From an uncultured Stomatobaculum sp. (GTDB taxonomy: Bacteria; Bacillota; Clostridia; Lachnospirales; Lachnospiraceae), in assembly GCF_937924975.1 (NCBI RefSeq), contig NZ_CALEYG010000043.1, positions 1 through 55,153 on the forward strand: a stretch of DNA of 55,153 bases. Reading direction: 5' to 3'. The position numbers were made by a program, and so were the translations under genes. Shown here piece after piece: positions 47,240-54,988 of the stretch. The number at the start of each line of letters is the position of its first letter. Within the stretch, counting starts at the first letter, position 1. The notes below the pieces were generated by a model. It made no database searches, was not told where the DNA came from, and worked only from the letters and a program-made list of their open reading frames with translations.

Positions 47240-50068
47240 CTCTGCGCGCGCAAGCGCGACCTCTGCTTCCCGAAGCAATTCTTCCGTCTCCGGATTCCGG
47301 ATTCGCTCCGCTATGTAGCGGGCCTTTTTGAGATGTTCCGCCGCTGCCGCAGTCTGTCTCTGTCGGATTGCCAGCAGCGCGAGGTAGCACTCGGTTCGCT
47401 CGAGCCCCCAGCGATAGTTGCTCGCCGTGAGGATGCCGGCAGCCCGGGTCAGGTATTCGCCGCTCTCGGCATCCCGCCCGAGCAGATAGAGCAGCTGCCC
47501 GATGCCGGAATAAATCTGCGCCATCCCGTTTGTCTCTCCGGAGACACTGCCGATGGTCGCGGCGTCCCGGTAGGCGGCGAGCGCCGCTTCGAGCTTGCCC
47601 TGCAACCGCTCAATGTCTCCGCAGTAGGCAATGCAGGCCGCAATGCTCGCGCGGTACTTCGGAGACTTCTCCGCCTGTTCCGCTTCGAGCGCCTCAAACG
47701 CACTGCGCGCTTCCCGAAGCGCTGCATTCGCCGCTTCAAACTGCCCCCGTCTTAACAGGCACCAGCCGCAAAGACGCCGAAACGCCGCGTGCATCTCGGC
47801 GTGACCTTCCGCCGACTCTTCTAATCCGAGCGCTGTATAGCGCTCCGCTTTTTCGAGGTTTAAAGTCTGAATGCCGTGAAAAATATGCTGCAGATAACAG
47901 GAAAAGAGCATATCGAGGTCCGCGTAGCGCCGCGCCGCCATCATGCACTGTTCGATCGCCGCGATACCGCTGTCGTAGTGTCCGGCCGCGATGTCGTGCC
48001 GCCCGAGAATATATAACATCTGCATTTTCATGCGGCTCACTTCGGGCGAATTGTCCTCGAGGCGTATCACGTTCTTGGCGAGCTCCAGCATCTTCTCCGC
48101 CTCCGCGAGCGCGCCGAACTGCCCGTCGAGATCGGTGATCTCCGAGTGCACAATCGGAAAGTTCTCGTTCAGTATCGTATAGAACTCCTGCAAATAGCGA
48201 ATCTGGTAGCCGTAGGCCTTGACCGGGCAGAGGGCACGCATCCAGTGGTGCGCAATGACAGGCAGTGCTGCGTAGCGCCCGCCTTGTGTACGCTCATAGT
48301 ACTCGGCGAGCATGCGGTGATAAAGCCGCGTGCGCCCCGCGCTCTGCTGTTCATAGAGATATTCCTGGAAGACACGGTGCACAAACTTGTAGCAGACCTC
48401 AAATCCGACCGTGAGCTCCTGAATCAGCCGGTTGCCCTCGAGACTCTCGAGATGCCCGAGTAGTTCCAGACGATTCATATGCGGCAGGAGGTACTCGAGT
48501 TCTTCCATATTGATTTTTTCCGGAAAGATTGCCATGCAGGAGAGTACCTCTCGCTCGGCGCCCGTGAGACCGGAGAGTCTGGCCGCAATCAGACGGTCAA
48601 TCTTGGGGGTCTTCCGGAGCACAAAGCCCTTTTCCCGAATCAGCGCAATCATCTCCTGTAAAAAGAAGGCATTGCCCTCAGTCATCTCATAAAGCGCGGC
48701 GAGGCGCTCAGGCGTCTCCCGGAATTCCGGAAACACGCGGAGCACAATGCGGTCAGACTCCGCCCGCGAAAACGGCTTCAGCGCGAGAAACCGGACGCGA
48801 TCCTCGCGAACCGGGCGCTCCAGCTGCCGCACAACTTTTGCCTCCTCCTGCCCCTGGTAAGTGCAGATCAGCCGAAGCTGTGCGGCGTCGAGACTCTGCA
48901 ACAACTTTAGGAGCAGACGGTAACTCACCTCATCCATCCACTGAATTTCATCGATGGTGATGAGCACGCGCTTTTTCCGGCACAGAGACTGCAAGAGACC
49001 CAGGAGCCGCTGCTCCACCGCCTGGTAGCGGAGATAGCCGCTGCCCTCCTCCACGCCGCCCGCAAGTTCGGCAATCGTCAAAGCAGTCTCCTCCTCCGAA
49101 ATATCGCCGAGCTTCCCCTCCGCGGCGAGCTGACGCAGCTCTTCAAAGATATCGCCGAACGGACTCAGGAAAAACTCGGCGCCCTGGCGGTAACAGATTG
49201 CGTGGAGCGCAAGCATCCCGTTCCCCGCCGCGAGCTTCCGGCAGGCATCGAGAAAACCGGTCTTGCCGCATCCCTCTTCGCCCTCAATCAGGGCGATACT
49301 CTTTGTGCCGCCCGCCTGCAAAAAACCGCTGATTTCGAGCAGTTCTTTTTCGCGGCCGATGTGGCCCGGACCGCTGCTCTTCTCCTCGACCGGCGGAAGT
49401 TGCTCTTTCATGGTAAAAATCTGCTGAAACAGCTGTGTCGCCTCGTGGGAGGGGGCTGTCTCGAGCTCCTCGCGGAACAGTTTTTCCATGTCGCGATACA
49501 GGCGGAGCGCCATGTGATGCTGCCCGCAGGTCGCATAGCGCTGCATGAGTTCCAGATATAAAGCCTCGTTAAACGGGTCTTCCGCGAGCAGCACTTTTGC
49601 CGCGCGCTGCATCCCCGCGACATCCTCCTCTTGATAGGCCACCTCATACTGCTGTCTGGCGACTGCGCTGTCCTGCCGCTGCCGCTCACTGCGGACACCC
49701 TCGGCCCATTCCTCGAACTCGTAGCAGTTCTTCACAAAAAAATGCTCGAGAAACGGTGCGTCGCAGCGCGATAAGTCGGTCGAGAGCCGCACCTCTGCGG
49801 AGAGGGCGAGTTCCGCGTTTCCCTGACTCGTCAGCACCTCGCTGCCGAGCTGACGCCGCACCTGATAGACCGCGTCCCTGAGTTTTTTTCTGCCGGTGCT
49901 CTCCTCTTCGTCGCCCCAGAGCAGATGAATCAGCTCCTCGCGGCTTGCGCGCTGCCGGTAGGCAAGGTAATAGAAAAAGGCCTCTGCCTTGCGGTACGGA
50001 AAACTCACGCGGGTTCCGTTTCTCCGAATCTCCGGATTGCCCAGAAACCGAATCTCGATTGTCTCCAA
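47231..50068 (-). CDS. SARP/BTAD transcriptional activator with AAA and TPR domains (945 aa)
   Basis: An N-terminal winged-helix DNA-binding domain (IEIRFLGNPEIRRNGTRVSF, LIHLLWGDEE, LRDAVYQVRRQLG) is followed by a bacterial transcriptional activation domain (about 100-245). An AAA ATPase comes next, with Walker A IEGEEGCGKTGFLDAC and Walker B LITIDEIQWMDE, and a C-terminal TPR-rich sensor (about 600-945). This is the AfsR/MalT-like STAND layout. A TTG start at 50068 is preferred: AGAGGAGG lies 8 nt upstream, and the -10 at 50099-50104 would put the ATG at 50089 only about 3 nt after the transcription start. Placed between hutH and hutU, it probably activates both. Confidence 0.9.
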   Translation of the reverse strand: METIEIRFLGNPEIRRNGTRVSFPYRKAEAFFYYLAYRQRASREELIHLLWGDEEESTGRKKLRDAVYQVRRQLGSEVLTSQGNAELALSAEVRLSTDLSRCDAPFLEHFFVKNCYEFEEWAEGVRSERQRQDSAVARQQYEVAYQEEDVAGMQRAAKVLLAEDPFNEALYLELMQRYATCGQHHMALRLYRDMEKLFREELETAPSHEATQLFQQIFTMKEQLPPVEEKSSGPGHIGREKELLEISGFLQAGGTKSIALIEGEEGCGKTGFLDACRKLAAGNGMLALHAICYRQGAEFFLSPFGDIFEELRQLAAEGKLGDISEEETALTIAELAGGVEEGSGYLRYQAVEQRLLGLLQSLCRKKRVLITIDEIQWMDEVSYRLLLKLLQSLDAAQLRLICTYQGQEEAKVVRQLERPVREDRVRFLALKPFSRAESDRIVLRVFPEFRETPERLAALYEMTEGNAFFLQEMIALIREKGFVLRKTPKIDRLIAARLSGLTGAEREVLSCMAIFPEKINMEELEYLLPHMNRLELLGHLESLEGNRLIQELTVGFEVCYKFVHRVFQEYLYEQQSAGRTRLYHRMLAEYYERTQGGRYAALPVIAHHWMRALCPVKAYGYQIRYLQEFYTILNENFPIVHSEITDLDGQFGALAEAEKMLELAKNVIRLEDNSPEVSRMKMQMLYILGRHDIAAGHYDSGIAAIEQCMMAARRYADLDMLFSCYLQHIFHGIQTLNLEKAERYTALGLEESAEGHAEMHAAFRRLCGWCLLRRGQFEAANAALREARSAFEALEAEQAEKSPKYRASIAACIAYCGDIERLQGKLEAALAAYRDAATIGSVSGETNGMAQIYSGIGQLLYLLGRDAESGEYLTRAAGILTASNYRWGLERTECYLALLAIRQRQTAAAAEHLKKARYIAERIRNPETEELLREAEVALARAEGR

Positions 50069-50098
50069 CTTCCCTGCCTCCTCTTTCATTCTGCCCTT

Positions 50099-50104
50099 AT
50101 TATA
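50099..50104 (-). promoter_or_regulatory. -10 element of the regulator gene
   Basis: A perfect TATAAT on the minus strand, with no good -35 upstream (GGACTT at 17 bp). Predicted start about 50092. Confidence 0.5.
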
Positions 50105-50167
50105 GGAGCGAGCCGACAGCAAAGTCCAGCATAACCGTCAAATTTAATCCTTTTATTCCTCCGAAAT

Positions 50168-50199
50168 TAGACGTTTTTTCGACTCTACCCGTTTATACT
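50168..50199 (+). promoter_or_regulatory. hutU promoter with the hut box
   Basis: The box TAGACGTTTTTTCGAC (50168-50183) starts 26 bp before the -10 hexamer TATACT (50194-50199). There is no recognisable -35 other than the box itself, as expected for an activator-dependent promoter. Predicted start near 50206, leader about 56 nt. Confidence 0.62.
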
Positions 50200-50261
50200 G
50201 GGTCTCAATCATGAAATAGTTCTGACTGTGTTTGCACGATCTGCAGAAAGGAAGGTGCCCC

Positions 50262-52289
50262 ATGACCAACCAGGAAATCGGCGCTTGCATGACCATCAAG
50301 CTTGACGCTGTGCTCCCCGAATATCCGAAATTCGACCCGAAGCTTCGCCGCGCACCGCGGCGAGACCTCGAGCTCTCCGATCACGAGAAAAAGCTAGCGC
50401 TGAAAAACGCGCTCCGCTATGTTCCGGAAGAGCTCCACGAGGCGCTCGCGGACGAATTTATGGAAGAGCTTTTGACCCACGGCCGCATTTACGGCTACCG
50501 CTTCATGCCGAAGGAGCCGTTGCACGGCAAGCCGATCGATGAATACCGCGGCAACTGCCTGCAGGGCAAGGCGTTCCAGGTCATGATTGACAATAACTTA
50601 AGCCCCGAGATCGCGCTCTATCCCTACGAGCTCGTGACCTACGGCGAGACCGGCTCGGTATGCCAGAACTGGATGCAGTATCAGCTCTTAAAGAAGTACC
50701 TGGAGGCGCTGACCGACGAGCAGACCTTAGTCGTGATGTCCGGCCACCCGCTGGGTCTCTTCCACTCCCACAAGCAGGCGCCGCGCGTCATCATCACAAA
50801 CGGTCTGCTGGTCGGCGAGGCGGATAACTTAAAGGACTGGACCCGCATCACCGCGATGGGCTGCTCGAGCTACGGTCAGATGACCGCAGGCGGCTGGATG
50901 TACATCGGCCCGCAGGGCATTGTCCACGGCACCTTCAATACGATTCTGAATGCCGGCCGTAAGTATCTCGGCGTACCGGCGGATGGCGATCTCGCAGGCC
51001 ACCTTTTCGTGACCAGCGGTCTTGGCGGCATGAGCGGCGCTCAGCCGAAGGCAGTCGAGATTGCGGGCGGCGTCGGCATTGTCGCGGAAGTCGACTACTC
51101 CCGCATCGAGACCAGACACAGCCAGGGCTGGGTCTCCAAAGTCGCGGAGACCCCCGAGGAAGCGTTCCGCTTCGCACACGAGTCCCTCGAGAAGAAGGAG
51201 CCCATGTCGATTGCCTTCCACGGCAACATCGTGGATCTCCTGCAGTACGCGGTCGATCACAACGAGAAGATCGAACTTCTCTCCGACCAGACCTCCTGCC
51301 ACGTCCCCTACGACGGCGGCTACTGCCCGCAGGGCATCAGCTTTGAGGAGAGAACGCGTCTTCTCGCCGAGGACAGAGAACAGTTTATCAAGCTGGTCGA
51401 TGAGACCCTGACAAAGCACTTCCACCTGATTCAGAAGCTCGTGGAGCGCGGCTCCTACTTCTTTGACTACGGCAACTCCTTCATGAAGGCCATCTTCGAC
51501 GCGGGCAACCCGGAAATCGCAAAGAACAAGCGCGACACGACCGAGGGCTTCATCTTCCCGTCCTATGTCGAGGATATCATGGGTCCGATGCTCTTTGACT
51601 ACGGCTACGGTCCGTTCCGCTGGTGCTGCCTCTCCGGTAAGCACGAGGATCTCTTAAAGACCGACCACGCAGCCATGGAAATCATAGATCCGAACCGCCG
51701 CTTCCAGGACAGAGACAACTGGGTCTGGATTCGCGACGCGGACAAGAACAAGCTGGTCGTCGGCACCCAGTGCCGCATTCTCTACCAGGACGCGCTCGGC
51801 AGAAGAGACATTGCGCTCCGCTTCAACGAGATGGTGCGGAACGGGGAAATCGGACCGGTCATGCTGGGCCGCGACCACCACGACACCGGCGGAACGGATT
51901 CTCCCTACCGCGAGACTTCCAACATCTACGACGGCTCACAGTTCACGGCTGACATGGCAACCCACTGCTTCGCCGGCAATGCGGCGCGCGGCATGAGCCT
52001 GATTGCACTCCATAACGGCGGCGGCGTTGGCATCGGCAAGGCCATCAACGGCGGCTTCGGCCTGGTTCTCGACGGCAGCGAGCTCACAGATCAGATTATC
52101 CGCGAGTCGATTCCGTGGGATACCATGGTCGGTGTCTCCCGCAGAAACTGGGCGCGGAACGAGCACTCCATCGAGACGGTTGCGGCCTACAACGAAAAGT
52201 TCAAGGACAGCGACCACATCACCATGCCCTATATTGCGAGCGACAGCCTTGTCGAGCAGGCATTCCGGCGCGCAACCGAAAAGCACTGA
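50262..52289 (+). CDS. hutU: Urocanate hydratase (675 aa)
   Basis: Converts urocanate to imidazolonepropionate using tightly bound NAD. Family blocks: RGNCLQGKAFQVMIDNNLSPEIALYP, VMSGHPLGLFHSHKQAPRV, FVTSGLGGMSGAQPKAVEIAGGVG (dinucleotide site), VDYSRIETRHSQGWV, GPFRWCCLSGKHED and GRDHHDTGGTDSPYRETSNIYDGS. At 675 aa it belongs to the longer Firmicutes/Bacteroidetes form rather than the 550-aa proteobacterial form. AAAGGAAGG precedes ATG at 50262. A terminator hairpin lies between it and hutI. Confidence 0.97.
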   Translation: MTNQEIGACMTIKLDAVLPEYPKFDPKLRRAPRRDLELSDHEKKLALKNALRYVPEELHEALADEFMEELLTHGRIYGYRFMPKEPLHGKPIDEYRGNCLQGKAFQVMIDNNLSPEIALYPYELVTYGETGSVCQNWMQYQLLKKYLEALTDEQTLVVMSGHPLGLFHSHKQAPRVIITNGLLVGEADNLKDWTRITAMGCSSYGQMTAGGWMYIGPQGIVHGTFNTILNAGRKYLGVPADGDLAGHLFVTSGLGGMSGAQPKAVEIAGGVGIVAEVDYSRIETRHSQGWVSKVAETPEEAFRFAHESLEKKEPMSIAFHGNIVDLLQYAVDHNEKIELLSDQTSCHVPYDGGYCPQGISFEERTRLLAEDREQFIKLVDETLTKHFHLIQKLVERGSYFFDYGNSFMKAIFDAGNPEIAKNKRDTTEGFIFPSYVEDIMGPMLFDYGYGPFRWCCLSGKHEDLLKTDHAAMEIIDPNRRFQDRDNWVWIRDADKNKLVVGTQCRILYQDALGRRDIALRFNEMVRNGEIGPVMLGRDHHDTGGTDSPYRETSNIYDGSQFTADMATHCFAGNAARGMSLIALHNGGGVGIGKAINGGFGLVLDGSELTDQIIRESIPWDTMVGVSRRNWARNEHSIETVAAYNEKFKDSDHITMPYIASDSLVEQAFRRATEKH

Positions 52290-52298
52290 GTTTTCACT

Positions 52299-52330
52299 GC
52301 GGCGCAGTTCCCCTGCGCCGCGGTTTTTAT
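52299..52330 (+). terminator. Terminator-like hairpin between hutU and hutI
   Basis: GCGGCGCAG and CTGCGCCGC form a 9-bp stem with loop TTCCC, followed by GGTTTTTATTT. No promoter is visible between it and hutI, so hutI must depend on read-through, which would lower its level relative to hutU. Confidence 0.78.
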
Positions 52331-52367
52331 TTGACAGCACATTAACTCTCTGAGGAGGACAACGCAT

Positions 52368-53612
52368 ATGAAGCGAACTTACATCCGCCGCGCAGCAGAG
52401 CTCGTGACCTGCAGCGGCGACAAGGCAAAGCACGGCAGCGAAATGAAAGAGGTCGGCATCATCAAAAACGGTGCCGTTCTGATTGAGGACGGACACATTG
52501 CCCTGGTCGGCAGCACCGAGGACCTCGACAAGAAAGTGGATTTCCAGGCGGCGGAGCTCATCGATGCGGGCGGACAGGCAGTTCTGCCGGGCTTCGTGGA
52601 TTCCCACACTCACTTTCTCTTCGGCGGCTATCGCGCCGATGAATTCGGCTGGCGCCTGCAGGGTGAGAGCTATCTCTCGATCATGGAAAAGGGCGGCGGT
52701 ATCAATGCGACCGTGACCCCGACCCGCGCTGCCTCGGTCAAGGATTTCGTGGCAGTCGGCAAAGAGCGGCTTGACACCATGCTCCGCTTCGGTGTGACCA
52801 CGGTCGAGGGCAAGAGCGGTTACGGCATGGATAAGGACACCGAACTCCGCATGCTCCGCGCAATGAAGATACTCGACGAGAGCCACCCAGTCGATGTGGT
52901 GCGCACCTTTTTAGGCCCCCACAGTGTACTCCCCGAATGGAAGGGCAAGGAGCGCGCGTTTCTCCGGTACATGCTGACCGAAGTCATGCCGGAGGTAAAA
53001 AAAGAAGACCTTGCGGAATTTGCCGATATCTTCACCGAGACCGGCGTCTTTAACATCGAGGACTCTACCTGGTACCTGCAGGAGGCAAAAAAACTCGGTT
53101 TCCGCCTGAAAGTCCATGCGGATGAGATTGCAGAAAACTTCGGCGGCTCCGAGATGGCGGTGCGCTGCGGCGCACACTCCGCAGACCACCTCTTGAAGGC
53201 CTCCGATGAGGGCATACGTCTTCTCGCAGAGGGCAACACGATTGCGACTCTCCTGCCGCTCACGGCCTTCTGCTTAAAGGAACCCTATGCACCCGCGCGG
53301 AAGCTGATCGACGCGGGCTGTGCGGTCGCACTCGCCTCGGATTTGAATCCCGGCAGCTGCTTCAGCAATTCGATTCCGCTCCTCATTGCGCTCGGCTGTA
53401 TCTACATGAACATGCGGATTGAAGAAGTCGTCACGGCACTCACTTTAAACGGCGCGGCGGCAGTCGGCAGAGAGAAAGAAATCGGCAGCATCGACCCGGG
53501 CAAGCAGGCGGACCTCATCTTCCTGCACTATCCCTCAATTCAGTTCCTGCCCTACCGGACCGGCGTGAACATCGTGTCCCGCGTCATGAAGCGCGGTGAG
53601 CTCGTCATTTGA
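52368..53612 (+). CDS. hutI: Imidazolonepropionase (414 aa)
   Basis: Amidohydrolase that turns imidazolonepropionate into N-formimino-L-glutamate. Metal-site HxH in LPGFVDSHTHFLFGGYRADEF, plus KVHADEIAENFGGSEMAV, GAHSADHLL and ALASDLNPGSCFSNS. Family length is about 405-420 aa. TGAGGAGG precedes the ATG. The next enzyme of the pathway (glutamate formimidoyltransferase or HutG) is not in the window. Confidence 0.97.
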   Translation: MKRTYIRRAAELVTCSGDKAKHGSEMKEVGIIKNGAVLIEDGHIALVGSTEDLDKKVDFQAAELIDAGGQAVLPGFVDSHTHFLFGGYRADEFGWRLQGESYLSIMEKGGGINATVTPTRAASVKDFVAVGKERLDTMLRFGVTTVEGKSGYGMDKDTELRMLRAMKILDESHPVDVVRTFLGPHSVLPEWKGKERAFLRYMLTEVMPEVKKEDLAEFADIFTETGVFNIEDSTWYLQEAKKLGFRLKVHADEIAENFGGSEMAVRCGAHSADHLLKASDEGIRLLAEGNTIATLLPLTAFCLKEPYAPARKLIDAGCAVALASDLNPGSCFSNSIPLLIALGCIYMNMRIEEVVTALTLNGAAAVGREKEIGSIDPGKQADLIFLHYPSIQFLPYRTGVNIVSRVMKRGELVI

Positions 53613-53743
53613 GTGGCGCTACTGTTTTGATTCTGACAGTTTTCTTACACCTTGCTTAAACTTATTGTTTTTTCTCCCTTCTGTACTATGCTAAATATAT
53701 ACAAAAGAGCTGCGTGCAACCGTTTTCGGAAGGAGGGACCAAT

Positions 53744-54076
53744 ATGAGTCCGGCAAGTCGGAAGAAACTCTGTTTCGTCGCATTTTATCTCTATGTTGCT
53801 TCTATTGTGACGGCGCTTCTCTTGTCCTATGCGCCCATCGATCCGCTGCTTTGCATCGGCCTGAAGGTGCTGCTCCTCTTCCTCGCGCTCTTCTTCTATG
53901 CGCTGCACGCGAAGAACAATGAGAACCATGTCTACCTGGATCCGAAGGCACTCCGCGCAGCGGGGGACCCGCGCTATCTGCTTTACTTTCTGGTCGCGCG
54001 GCTTCTGCCCGCCTACTACATCTTCCGCCTCGTTCTGATTCTGTTCACGATGGATGTGGAGACAACCTACGACTGA
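53744..54076 (+). CDS. Small membrane protein of unknown function (110 aa)
   Basis: Three hydrophobic helices (about 10-28, 32-52 and 78-100) with a polar loop (HAKNNENHVYLDPKALRAAGD) between the second and third. No family recognised. AGGAGGG sits 6 nt before the ATG. It is 131 bp past hutI, in a gap whose only candidate promoter elements are weak (a TTGTTT with a TATGCT 16 bp on). Confidence 0.75.
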   Translation: MSPASRKKLCFVAFYLYVASIVTALLLSYAPIDPLLCIGLKVLLLFLALFFYALHAKNNENHVYLDPKALRAAGDPRYLLYFLVARLLPAYYIFRLVLILFTMDVETTYD

Positions 54077-54094
54077 GTCTCTGAAAAAAACAGC

Positions 54095-54123
54095 TTGTTC
54101 TTCCCCCCCCTTTTCGGTATACT
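54095..54123 (+). promoter_or_regulatory. Rrf2 gene promoter with a C8 tract in the spacer
   Basis: TTGTTC (54095-54100), a 17-bp spacer that is mostly TTCCCCCCCC (eight C, 54103-54110) plus TTTTCGG, then TATACT (54118-54123). Loss or gain of a C changes the spacer to 16 or 18 bp. Confidence 0.55.
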
Positions 54124-54154
54124 TTTAGGATTCACACGAAGAGGGGGGATTGTT

Positions 54155-54565
54155 TTGTTAATCTCAAGGGAACTCGACTACGCGCTCCGCATTCTGCGCG
54201 GTCTCGGCGACGGCGATATGCACACCATGCGCGCACTCTGCGAAGAAGAACTGATTCCGCAAAAATTTGCTTATAAAATCATACGAAAGCTCGCGGCCTC
54301 CGACTATATTCACGCCGTGCGCGGCGTGGGCGGCGGCGTGCGCCTCACGGCGGATCTCTCCGCGCTCACGCTCTTTGACCTTCTGAAAGTCTTTGAGCCG
54401 GAAGAGCGCGTGAACCACTGCACCGCCGGCGGCTACTGCTGCGAGTGGATCGAGGCGACGCAAAAGCCTTGCCAGACCCGCGCCTACCTCGCCGATCTGG
54501 AGTCGAGACTGACCCGCGAATTGAAGCGGGATTCGCTCGCAACCATGCTCTTCGGAAAACAATAA
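54155..54565 (+). CDS. Rrf2-family transcriptional regulator (136 aa)
   Basis: Winged-helix of the Rrf2 type: ISRELDYALRILRGLGDGD, IPQKFAYKIIRKLAASDYIHAVRGVGGGVRLT. Cys residues in NHCTAGGYCCEWIEATQKPC resemble the cluster-binding region of IscR/NsrR-type members (three or four Cys), so an Fe-S or redox sensor is likely. A TTG start (LISRELDYAL) is used, with GAGGGGGG 6 nt upstream; there is no ATG in a usable place. It could govern suf or other Fe-S genes elsewhere in the chromosome; nothing ties it to the adjacent genes. Confidence 0.88.
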   Translation: MLISRELDYALRILRGLGDGDMHTMRALCEEELIPQKFAYKIIRKLAASDYIHAVRGVGGGVRLTADLSALTLFDLLKVFEPEERVNHCTAGGYCCEWIEATQKPCQTRAYLADLESRLTRELKRDSLATMLFGKQ

Positions 54566-54632
54566 TCAATCTGTTTTGCGGAATGCATTTCGAAGCGTCC
54601 GGTTGATTTCACCGAAACAGGAGGTTTCTGCT

Positions 54633-54953
54633 ATGTCCGGTGCAAAGCAACTCTATATTTTCTCTGTGGTGCGCGTACTCACCGCAAATCTCAGCGTTCT
54701 GGCAGGCGCGTTTTGCATTGCGCTCGACCGGAAAATTCCGCTGTTTGCGCTTGCCGGCCTCTTGTTCTGCCTGTCCGAAGTGCTGCGTTTCAGGTGTAGG
54801 AAGCTTGCAGCCCGAAATCCAAACGCGGCGGATGGGAACCCCAAGCTAAAAGCCCTGCAGCGCTTTGAACAGAACCATCAACAGTCCGTCTACATGCTGC
54901 TGCTCTGGGGAAGTATTCTGATCTCCCTGATTCGCGACAATTTCAGAAACTGA
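54633..54953 (+). CDS. Small membrane protein of unknown function (106 aa)
   Basis: AGGAGGT lies 6 nt before ATG. Two N-terminal helices (about 9-28 and 34-50: LFALAGLLFCLSEVLRF), a basic cytoplasmic region (RCRKLAARN), a polar stretch and a final helix (YMLLLWGSILISLI). No family recognised. Follows the Rrf2 gene by 67 bp and may be co-transcribed and under its control. Confidence 0.72.
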   Translation: MSGAKQLYIFSVVRVLTANLSVLAGAFCIALDRKIPLFALAGLLFCLSEVLRFRCRKLAARNPNAADGNPKLKALQRFEQNHQQSVYMLLLWGSILISLIRDNFRN

Positions 54954-54988
54954 GACACCAAGCGAACCGCTTTCCGCACAAAAAGAGG

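Noticed and set aside
50140..50171. AAATTTAA and AAATTAGA upstream of hutU as a SARP direct repeat.
   Set aside because: The spacing (24 bp) is not repeated in the hutH promoter, and AT-rich words of this length are expected by chance.
53620..53650. Possible terminator after hutI (ACTGT...ACAGT then TTTTC).
   Set aside because: The stem is only 5 bp with a 10-nt loop, too weak to call.
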